Below, piece after piece: positions 54,772 through 64,000 of a stretch of DNA of 64,000 nucleotides. This DNA comes from Mortierella alpina (Eukaryota; Mortierellomycota; Mortierellomycetes; Mortierellales; Mortierellaceae). The notes under the pieces were generated by a model. The model was not told the DNA's origin, did not search any database, and was given only the letters and a program-made list of their open reading frames with translations. Within the stretch, counting starts at the first letter, position 1. Every line of letters begins with the position of its first letter. The position numbers and the translations under genes are program-made. The stretch covers positions 1,302,001 to 1,366,000 of the forward strand of contig JANATF010000005.1 in NCBI GenBank assembly GCA_029449245.1, read 5' to 3'.

Positions 54772-57659
54772 TCAAGGGAAAGGAAGAGTGGTGCTATCGT
54801 CGTAGTTGAACATGGTCGAGTCGAGCATCGACAACAACTCGTTCTGTGCCTGATCCGAGTTCAATTGCTGATAGTTGTTCAAATTTGAAAAGCTGTTCAA
54901 AAACGTACTGACAAGGGCTGGGTCCTGGAGCTGTTGGTTGGTCTGCATGAACTGTTGTTGGATACGGTACTGCTCCTGGAACTGAGCGGCTGCTAATGAA
55001 TCTAAGGATGACTGCTGCTGCTTTTGAAGTTGCTGGCGTTGCTCCTCGGACTGAGAGGCCAAGAAATGGGCTACTGAAAGCAAAGGTGGAGCACCTTGCT
55101 TCCCAGTCGCACCCAGTGCTTGCAGTTGAGCCTGTGCAAAGGCATCAAAGTCTGAAGGCAATGACGCTGGAGCGCTGAATATGGGTACCGATCGTAAAAA
55201 CGTTTCCGGGCTCGCTCCTGAGAACTCATCCGTACTACTGAGACCAGAGGAAATCGACCGTGCTGTCATATCTGGCGAAGGCGAAGACTTGATCTTGAGG
55301 TCCAAGTCATCATCGAGCTGCTGGCTCTGTGGAGAGGCTGAGGATTCTGTTGTGCTCCTAGCGACGGAAGATCCTGCTAGAGATGACGCTGCACTCGCTC
55401 CAGATGACGACTGCATGGAGGAGTTCTTGAATGACTGGGACGAGGCTCCTACAGATCCAGCTGAGGAGGGGCCTGCAGCCTTTGGCGAAATCTTGCGAAC
55501 CCTGATAGGCGTGACGCTGGAACTGCCAAAGCTCATTCTCGACCCATATTTTTGCGACATTGGAAGGATTGGCTTGAGAGGTGGACGATGGTCATAGTGA
55601 TGCGAGTTACTGTTGGACAGGGACAAAGGGGCTTGTCCCGGAGATCGGCTCTCCATGTTGGTGTCTAGCGTGCTCTTCAATAACTCCACTTCTTTGTTAA
55701 TGTCCACGGCGGTCGATTGTCGAAGGATGAGACTAAGCAGCGCCAGTGAGCGCTTGAACATGATCGGTCCATTGGTGCCGCGGCGAATGTCGTTTGCCTG
55801 AATGGTCGCTGCTGCAATGAGACAGTAGATAATAAAATAGCAGCCTCTTATAGGATACGTCAGCGGAAGCACGCCGTGGTTGGTGTAGAGATCGTCGATA
55901 ATGACTGTGATGTTGGTGGCCGATACAGTGCAGGTCTCCCTGGATACTGCTGCAATTTCCAGATGGCTGATGCTGGGATCTTCACAATAACAGCGCTGTA
56001 CCATGATCGCACAGGCGTGATAGAGGATGTGAAGCATGGCAACAAAAGGCGTGTGCGCTGACATATTGGACGCCATTTGTAGTCGGGGCGGTAGATTTGC
56101 CTTCCATGCAAGCATAGCCTGATGCAAGAACAGTCCTTGAGGGACCGTTTCCTCCGGTGTGACGACCTTGGTGAGGAACTTTCGGGCAAGGATCAATGCC
56201 TGGTGGTCAATCTTGACCAACTTGATGTACTCGATTGCGTTTTGGATAACCTCGATCTCCTCTGGGTCATTCGGGTTCTCGGTATCGATCCGTGGCAAGT
56301 CGGCCTCTGGCTCAACCTCTCTAAAACTCATGGTCCTTCCTTGTGATACTGACATGAACTGGTCCAGCACAAAGACGGCCCAGAAAAGTCGTCGTCGGAT
56401 CTCATGGTTCTCTGGGTCCAGTTTAGCATTCACGGGCGTTGTTTTGTGCAGTTGCAGCTCCTATTATATGTACACCAGAAACGATCCTTGATGTCAGACA
56501 CTCTATGTCTTGATGAGTACCTTTGTCAAAGTGGATGTGGAATGTGCATTCTACTTACCCTAGCAAGCACAACCACCATTTGCGTGTACATGTACGTGCG
56601 GAAGTAGAATCCTGTGTGTTTGACGCCTTCCTGATACTTTATAACCATGAGGAGCGCCTGAATGGTCGAAAGCCTTGGCTTATCCAAAGTATCATCTAGC
56701 CGACCTAGCCAGAACTGAAAGTATCGACGGCCATCCTCTTCCCGCCCAGGCGCATAGTGCGAAGCGACTGCATACATTGCCGCCAACAGAAAATCTGGGA
56801 CTGGATCCTTGGGATCGTGCAACCGACGGAAGAAAGACGGTTTGTGTAGGACAAGCAAAAAGGGATGGACGTGCTTGAAGTACAGATCGATCAGATCAGG
56901 TTGAATATCGACTGCAGGAACGGACCGGCTCCTTGAGGAACGGTGGCGACTTGAGCCGTGCGGATTGTTGGCAGAATTGCTGCTGGAGCTGTTGCGTTTG
57001 TTCTGGATGGAGATTGGCTTTTCCTCGTCAGATGCATCCGCTGGATCGGCAAAGTCCTCTACATCTGAGGAGTCGTCTGCGGACGTCTCTGCAGAGTCGT
57101 TATCACCCGCAACCTGACTGAAACTACGCAGAGTATGCGGTGCGATACCATAGGCGTCAATCTGAAGGCGATCCATCACACTTGAGAGGTCTTCAGTCGA
57201 AGAGGATCGGTCAAGCTGCGCTGCGCTGGAAAGGCTATTGCTCCTGCTGGGTCTGCTGGCAAAGTGGCCTCGATCAGAGAGAAACGACGATGTCGGTGTG
57301 GATTTGGAGTAGATGGATGTGTCCGAGGCTGGTGCCAGAGGCAGGCCTCCAACAGCGGAGGAGGCACTTGTGCATGTAGACGCTGAGGAAGCAGAGGCTA
57401 ATCGAGCCCGCTCCTTGGCGCGCTGCTCCTTCTCCCGCTGGTGAACCAGATGTGGGTTGTTCTCCTCCATGACCTTGTCCATATCGAGGATGACGCCGTT
57501 CTTTTGCGAGAAGATGCACGGTGTGCCGATGCGGGTGCAGGTCGAGCACTTTTGGCTTTGTCCGTCAAAGTTGCAGCGAGTCTTCCGCCTGCGACACTCC
57601 TGGCAGGAGATGCGGGCGATCAGCCTTGGCTTGATTTTGGTCATGTGGGGTTGTATCAA
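54772..57659 (-). CDS. Zn2Cys6 fungal-specific transcription factor
   Basis: Exons 57659-56559 and 56460-54772 give 929 aa. The DNA-binding zinc cluster is at residues 19-48: C-x2-C-x6-C-x8-C-x2-C-x6-C (Cys19, 22, 29, 38, 41, 48), with a basic RRRKTR between. A Ser-rich linker with an acidic patch (DDSSDVEDFADPADASDEE) follows. The fungal_trans domain starts near DIQPDLIDLYFKHVHPFLLV and includes FLLAAMYAVASHYAPG, the splice junction VVLARELQLHKT, EIRRRLFWAVFVLDQF and the (S)VSQGR(T)MSF motif. The C-terminal third is Ser- and Gln-rich (QQQ runs, SQSEEQRQQLQKQQQ), a probable activation region. The regulated pathway cannot be told from sequence. The first of two close ATGs was taken as start. 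Confidence 0.92.
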
Positions 57660-57928
57660 TGGGGCGATGACTTGCGGCTGGTTGTGATTGCTTGACTGGT
57701 CGGGATGGACAAAGGGAATTGAATGGGTAAAGAATGAGCAATGTCAAAGGGAGGACAAGCTGGAGGTGGAGTTGGAAGCAAGAGCTGGAGGCAAGGACGG
57801 TGGATATGAACAGAGGAGAACGAGCGCAGAACGAGAGCAGAGAGGAGCAGAGCAGAGAGGGCGGAGTGGAGTGGAGTGGAGTGAAGTGAAGAAAGAGAAG
57901 ACACTTTAGGACCTTAGGAGGGGCTATG

Positions 57929-57994
57929 GGACAAGGACAAGGACAAGGACAAGGACAAGGACAAGGACAAGGACAAGGACAAGGACAAGGACAA
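57929..57994. repeat. (GGACAA)11 hexanucleotide array
   Basis: Eleven perfect tandem GGACAA units, about 270 bp upstream of the Zn2Cys6 start (TTGTCC in gene orientation). Confidence 0.9.
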
Positions 57995-58635
57995 GAAAGG
58001 AAAGAGCAAGAGACGAAATGAAAAAAGAAAAAAGAACGAGGTGAGTCTCAAATACAGACGAGATACTTGGAGAGAATAGAGTTCACCCCCACACACACTC
58101 ACACACTCTCACACACTCACACACTGTTCACTCACTCACTCAGACACATTCATACACTCACACACACAACACACGCACACCACACACAACACACACAACA
58201 CACACTCTCGCTCCTGCTGCCCAGCAAGTAGCCCTGGACAGGTACCTTTCTTCCACCCGCATGGCTCTCGGCACCCCACGGCACTTTCAATCTTCCCGAC
58301 CCTCTTGGCCTCGCAGTCTCACTCCTTGCCAGAGCAGTCCTTCATCGCCCTTCCTTCCACATCTTGATTATGCTCCCCCTCTCTGTGCACCTGTACCAGC
58401 CCATGGAACGCAGAGGAAAAAACAGTTGAAAACAAACAAGAGCATTTACACGATGCGCCCAATACTCACTCATCCCGAATGTGGCAGGGAGTGATTATCG
58501 AGCCTTTCCTTCAGCGCCTCTTTGGTCTCTCCTCGAAACCATGCTCCTAACGGACTCCTCTGTTCCTATCTCTACCCCCCTCCACTCTTCATCATAATTC
58601 CGCCCCACACCTCCAATTATGCTCACTCGTCGTCC

Positions 58636-58664
58636 GAACCCAACGCCAGTTGGGCGTTGGGTTC
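58636..58664. repeat. Perfect hairpin, 12-bp arms
   Basis: GAACCCAACGCC at 58636-58647 and its exact reverse complement at 58653-58664 enclose a 5-base loop. Confidence 0.8.
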
Positions 58665-61600
58665 AGCCTTGGTCAACCTTCAGCCGCCAAATCACTCTAT
58701 TAAAATTCATGACGCATAGATCGTTGAAAACCATTTGACCCTTACCAACTTGTGTGACATCCACGAGTGAGCCAAAGTGCAAGATGGTTCAGGTTCTGAC
58801 TCTATACCCCCATTAATCCATTAATGCTCCTCTCGCCTCCCCACTTGGCAGTCTATGAATTTTGCGCACGCACCCCGGGGTTCATTTTAGCCGTACAACA
58901 AGGTGCAAAAACGCGTTTACCCAGATCCAGAGAAACATGCACCTGATGCCCTTTGCGGCTCTGTCTGTTCAACATACTAGCTCCTTGACGGTCCGCATTT
59001 TTAGCCTTGTTCCGCACTTGCCCGATGAGGCCTTTTTTCTGAAGCGATAAAGACAATGCTCCCGCAAAAGAACCTCGCACTCTCAAATCAACAATTCCTC
59101 CTCGTCTGCTCTGGGACTGGACGGCAGAAAAAAAAGAAAAAGTTGAAGCTACTTTCATCATTTACCACAGTGGTGGGAAGGAGACACGCGATTCGCGCTG
59201 GGTCCTTTGAGCTGCACCCTGGGCAAAAAAGGGCTCATGCAAACGGACAAAAGAAAAAAAAATAGAACAAAAGTCATCGGATGTTGAAAAGGGTAAAGCG
59301 TTGCCGTGTGGACTGGCAAATAGCAGAAGGGATCCAGCGCGCTGTTCCAGTTCGCCATGGGAAGCCGGTGGCAATTTCATTAGGTAAAAAACCCCAACGT
59401 CGCCTACTTGTTTTTGAATCTCAGACCCGTTTTCCCTTTCTTCGGGGCAACATGTGCATGTGTTTGCGGTCAAACCAGGGTGACCCTTCGTTGACTTTGA
59501 TATTTCTTGGCCGGTGTCGAGTGCAATTCGGTTCAGCTGCGCTGCACATTGATGGGGGAGCGACAAAATACCGTTCTCTTGTGTGGGGGCAAGACGCAAT
59601 AGACTACATGATGAATGAAAAAAAAACAATGAGCACTGTCCAAGTACAAAGGATGAAGAGACCGACTGCAAGAAAAACAATGTCGGAGAGCTGTCGCATG
59701 TGTACGTCGTGTATATGAATAGACTATCTATCGTACACGCATACAGTAGTAGACTACAGCACCAGGACTGGGCACAAGCAGCAAAGACTACAGTGGTTCA
59801 GGTATGCATATAGTTTGTGGACTCGATCGATCACTTTTTTTTCTAGCCAGTGCAAAGCAAGCCCTGAATGAAATTAGATTTCGTCGATGACCACAACAGG
59901 GGTCTCTGAAGATCATCTCTGAGTGTTGCCACCCCATTTGTAGCAGGGCCTATCATAAAGCTCTCTCTTCGTCATAAAAGATAGCCCGCCCCACATCTAC
60001 CCGTGCTCCCTCGCTACCGCTAAGCTAATGCGTCATTTTCTGCCAACAGAGCAGCTCTGCGATATGCTTACGAATACGGATATTACCCTAGACTTTCTCA
60101 TCTTGCTTGCGCCGTTGCTATTCTGCCCGACATCTGTATTCAAGAGCGTCATTCATTGGTTGCAAGTAGAGCGAGGTGTGTGGAGGGACGCTGGTACTAC
60201 ATGCAGGTTATCATCATGCACGCTGTTCTACATGACAACCACGCGTCAGTTTACAGTGACCTATATCACTACTCAAGATACATGTTGTGAAGGATAAAGC
60301 GATGCGTGAGGTCCAGGTCGCCATTCTCTGCGCTGCCTCATTTCATTCTCGGTAACGAACGCAGACGAGACGCAGCTATACAATCTGGCCTCGCCTCATA
60401 GGTAGTCTGGTGGCTCTCAGAGTTCCTGGAAGCCCTTTCCTGACGTGAGATCGACCTCGAGCCGGTTTCTCGAGTCGCTGTATCGCTGTAAGAATGTCGT
60501 CGAGACATTCATTCCTCAGTTTGGTGGCGTCCCCGTTCCTCTCTTCTTCGTCATTCCCACACTGTAGCGACGATCGAGGGCTTCGAGTCATCGCCTGACC
60601 GCTCTCCCTATAAAGCCCCTGCTCTGTACACGCCTCGCCCCTTACGTTTCTCGCCTTCTGGGCCTTTTTGGTCTAGAAACGCAAGCTCAAGACCAACACC
60701 CCACAAGTGTCTTCAGCGTACAGTACGTTTCAAAGTCTACAGCTGCCTTCGAATCTCTTCTCGGGATTCGCCCTAGGCAATTCTCAGGAAGAGCTGAGAT
60801 GGGTTGACAGCCAATAACTGAAGGATAAGGAGGCCCATTTTCTTATTCTCTCCGACTTGGGCCTTATTCTTTTGGACCTAGTCTTTCGAACCATTCGCGA
60901 GCCTCCTTGTCCTGAGTGTGCCCTTTTACGCGGACGAGAGCGAGCCTCTCAAGGGCAGATTGAGATTTTGTTCATCCCTTTGCAGTGTGTTAGAAATGTT
61001 GGCTTGCCCATTCTTCATCCTCGACCCTTGCGTCGAGCGTCTGTCGTCTCTCCATCGCCCGCGCCCATGTAAGGTGTTGTTTGCCTTGCCCCTCTTTCCC
61101 TCTGTTTCTAATGACAGAGTAGAAGATGATGTGCTTGCCCTCGTCTGCCCTCGTCTGCCCTCGTCTGCCTTTGTCAGCAAAGCTCGATGCTGTCACGTAG
61201 AAGATCGTCCCGATTGGACTACCCGTTTCGTGGCGCGATTCCTTGACTCGCTGCTACCCTCACGGCTCTCCTCCCCCCACACCTGTGGACTCTTGACGAC
61301 TCTTGTGCGTAGGTGTGAGGGATCTGTTGGATCCTGGATCTGCCATCCATCTTTGCTCTGACATCACGCACCACATTCCAATGCTGCATCGCTGCTTCTG
61401 ATCAGCAACAGCAGGCAAGAGCACAGAAGGACAAAGAGGCCTTTCATTGCAGCCAGCAGCAAGCCATGATTCTGTCATTCCTCGCAGTAGTCATCCCTCC
61501 GCTCCTTCTCGTTCTGTCCTTTGCACATCCCCTTCCCCACCCCCCCAACTCCCCCTTTGCAGCTTCTCATAAAAGACCCTATTCCAAATGATTTCCCCTT

Positions 61601-62105
61601 CGCTCTTTTATATCGTTTTGCTCGGACCGCATTCTGGTAGCCGCACTCCCCCTCTCGCCTCCCCCACTCTTCTCCACGCGAGTTTTCTCTGCAGCCCATA
61701 GCGGCCACACCGACCCATATTAATAGCAGCAACCTCGTCGTCCCCGCCCCCCTTCGTTATCCTGCCTCTCTTTGCTCCTCTCTCTGCCTCTCCCTACTCA
61801 CCTTCTACTTTTCTCTCTCCTGCATCCTCTAATCGCCCCTCCACCCTGCCGTCCAAAAAGCTTGCTTGAGTCTTTGAGTGCCTCGCTGCCCCCTCGACCC
61901 CCTTCCAGTTCATTACTCTTTCTCCCTCGTCCAGACCAGCACTCAGGTTATAGACAGGAAGCCACCTTCCCTGTTCCGTTTTATCCTTCGACACTCCGAG
62001 CCTGCGGTCTCCAGTCTTTGACTCTCTCTCTACACCTCGGTACGACATCTAGCTCTCTCGCACAAAGAAGATTACAAACAGCCCGTTTCCGTTTACCTCC
62101 CCTGG

Positions 62106-64000
62106 ATGCTCGGCCACCAGCAGCTGCTCCAGCAGCAGCAACACCATCACCATACCCAGCAACAGCACCCTCACAACCAACTTCAGCACCCGCAGTCGCA
62201 GCATCTCTTTGGACATCCAGAAGCCAAGCCTATTGGCCTGAATAAGCAGCCTCATCCGCACCGTCCCCTCTCATCCTCCTCGTCCTCCTCGAACATCTCT
62301 GCAGCGGTCAACAGCCTCAAATCCTCCTCTGGAAGCGCGTCTTTGCCCCCGGCCTATCCTTGTCCCAGTCACACGACAGTCTCGACCTCCACACCGTCGC
62401 TGCCTTTAGTTTCGTCCTCAAACTCGACTCTCGCTTCTGCTACCGGAGATGCTTCCACAGGAACCGGCGAAAACTTTGTGCCCAACATCAAAAAGGCAAA
62501 GTATTCCACCTCGCTTGATCCTCGAGGCTTCATCCCTGGTATGTCATCGTTTTCTCATTGAGCTAGACGACAGTGCTCCTGAGGCAGGACCCTATTGCTT
62601 CTCCTATCTCCCAGTTTCTTGAAACTCAATCCAGATCCCTATGTTCTTGCACTAGTGTACGAATACGAGTTATACGGCCACCCTATCATGTGGGACCAAG
62701 AAAACCTCTATGTTCATTTCACCGGCATCTGGAAAGCTCTTGGGAAGACAAAAGCTGATATTGTCAAGATCATCGATGCCAACCCTATTTTGGAGACTAT
62801 AATCCGAAAGGTGCGAGGTGGTTTTCTGAAGATCCAAGGAACATGGTATGTGCACAGTTCCACAGACGCGAGGTCTCCACTTTCGAGCCAGACACGATCA
62901 AGGACATTAATCGCGTCGCTTTCTGGCTCACTCACACTCCCTCACTCACTCACTCTCCTTCCCTCGTCTGCTTTTTAAATTGGGAACACCCCTCCTCCAT
63001 AGGATGCCACACCAGGAGGCATACGATCTCGCCAAAAAAACATGTTACAAACTTCGATATGAGCTCGTACCGGTTTTTGGTCCTGGATTCATCAACGACT
63101 GTATCCCCCCTGACGCGCCTGGCTTTGGATCCATTCACTTGACCGTTGTACGCCGTCGCGCCTCTGAGTGCATGGTTGGTCAACGACAGGTGGCCATGGG
63201 CGCCCAGCAGCTGCGTCTTCAGCAAACGCATCTCCATCCTAGTCTCAAGAGGAGGTATTCCAGCAACGATGTCAGTCGTCTTGGTCGTCTCAATCAAACA
63301 AATAGTCAATCCACAAGTCAACTATCGTCATCATCATCCTCGTCCTTCTTGCTTAGCAGAAGCAAGGAATATCAACGAGACGGGAGCATCGATGGAGAGC
63401 AGGATGATGATTTGGACTTGGATTTGGAAGAGGGTGATGTTGCCTCCAGTCAAACAAGAAATACGAGCGAGCAACATCGTCAGCAGCGCTTCTACATGAC
63501 CAGCCGCTTCGATTCATCTGGCGACCAGGAGGACGATGACGATGACGAAGACGAGCGCCTCCTTGATGGTTCTACGGAAGACGAGGAAGAGCATCAGTCT
63601 CTTTCAGGGTCTTATGATGACGACGACGTGGACATTGAAGGAGAATCCTGCACAAGCGAACAAGAAGATTCGATGTATAATCTTGCCCGACTGGATCTGT
63701 CTCGTCGCAATTCGTCACCCATGCCAATGAATACAGCCTATAACCTTTCTGCGAATGGCTCGGGTGCAAAGACGTATGCTGGTCGCGGAAGGCGTGGACG
63801 ACCACCGGCTCGGAGCCCTATGCCAATTGGTAACAGGATCGCGGCCAATTATGTAGCCTACAACAACTATGTCTCAAGCAATACCCAGGCCGCGCAGGGA
63901 CTAGGCCGCAATGGCGGTCATTCAACGCGTACGCAGAAACAGCAACTTCGACAGCAGCAGAAGCTGCAGAATCAGCTGCTCCAGCAACAGCATCAAAGCC
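62106..64000 (+). CDS. APSES/KilA-N-type DNA-binding transcriptional regulator (3' end off window)
   Basis: Exon 1 starts at 62106 and ends at about 62542. Exon 2 is 62615-62845, and exon 3 from 63003 is open to the window end. A Gln/His-rich N-terminus (QQLLQQQQHHHH) and Ser-rich stretch precede the APSES domain: YSTSLDPRGFIPG, FLKLNPDPYVLALVYEYELY, WDQENLYVHFTGIWKALG, KADIVKIIDANP and GGFLKIQGTWMPHQEAYDLA. The domain ends near YKLRYELVPVFGPGFI. Downstream are acidic tracts, an AT-hook-like GRGRRGRPPARSP and a Gln-rich region. The exon 1 donor is uncertain: a GTATGT at 62539 does not keep frame with the strong acceptor at 62614, whereas GTCATC at 62543 does. The expected role is sequence-specific transcription control of growth or development; the target is unknown. 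Confidence 0.85.

Larger units (their letters stand above)
57660..62105. other. 4.4-kb gene-poor tract between two regulators
   Basis: No supported gene. 57660-58230 is the upstream region of the Zn2Cys6 gene with a hexamer array and CA-rich tracts. A perfect 12-bp-stem hairpin lies at 58636. A TATAAAG at 60609-60615 is followed by a region with open frames (60918-61361) that lack protein-like character. 61131-61170 has three to four tandem copies of a 10-bp unit (TCGTCTGCCC). 61480-62105 is strongly pyrimidine-rich and is probably the leader of the APSES gene. Confidence 0.45.

Noticed and set aside
59281-59718. 145-codon plus-strand frame
   Set aside because: No recognisable domain and no codon-usage contrast to its surroundings. 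An equally long frame runs on the other strand.
60918-61361. 147-codon plus-strand frame downstream of a TATAAAG
   Set aside because: It is Cys/Leu/Pro/Arg-rich with no domain, interrupted by a 10-bp tandem repeat, and no splice model gives a sensible protein.

Overview
The window is nuclear DNA of a filamentous fungus. Most genes are split by GT-AG introns of about 50-100 nt (a few reach 280-445 nt), with short intergenic gaps, a Zn2Cys6 regulator, an APSES/KilA-N regulator and MET2 and BNA3 genes of fungal type. Three traits point to an early-diverging lineage, most likely Mortierellomycotina (Mortierella-like): long intronless NLR proteins with NACHT, pentapeptide and WD40 repeats; the UFM1 ligase UFL1, which I understand most Dikarya lack; and the overall gene style. 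The lineage is an inference.

Layout. 1-963: 3' end of an unrecognised gene. 1391-3108: vacuolar aspartic protease PEP4. 3434-9966: cohesin loader SCC2. 10761-12968: secreted GH16 glucanase. 12136-20165: 'copy A' of a duplicated segment, holding the last three GH16 exons, an eroded gene remnant and an NLR gene broken by one nonsense codon. 21899-26681: GRAM-TBC-EF-hand Rab GAP. 26801-28355 (minus): YhfC-like membrane peptidase. 28883-30011: beta-hydroxyacid dehydrogenase. 30349-39133: 'copy B', inverted, with a 5'-truncated GH16 pseudogene, a 177-bp MITE and a full-length 1751-aa NLR. 39895-40350: secreted double-psi beta-barrel protein. 40679-48600: minus-strand housekeeping run MET2, NHP2, BNA3, GPI18. 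48765-50518: CDC73 (plus). 50630-53899: UFL1 (minus). 54772-57659: Zn2Cys6 regulator (minus). 57660-62105: long gene-poor tract. 62106-64000: 5' part of an APSES/KilA-N regulator that runs off the window.

The most interesting structure is the A/B pair. Copy B is inverted and also circularly permuted relative to A. Read in A's orientation, B runs from A~13547 to A~20165 and then continues directly from A~12136 to A~13505. The join between the two A ends falls on a shared ATG, where a MITE later inserted. This is the pattern expected if an approximately 8-kb circle excised or copied from locus A was reopened elsewhere and reintegrated about 10 kb away. Since duplication, A's NLR has gained a stop codon, while B's WD40 array has 12 near-identical units against 7 in A. 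Variation is confined to a few positions per unit, as in fungal allorecognition/innate-immunity NLRs.

The other genes are a mixture of housekeeping functions (cohesion, transcription elongation, GPI anchors, snoRNPs, methionine and kynurenine metabolism, UFMylation, Rab control) with no operon-like logic. Exon boundaries were inferred by eye from splice motifs, frame and family conservation.
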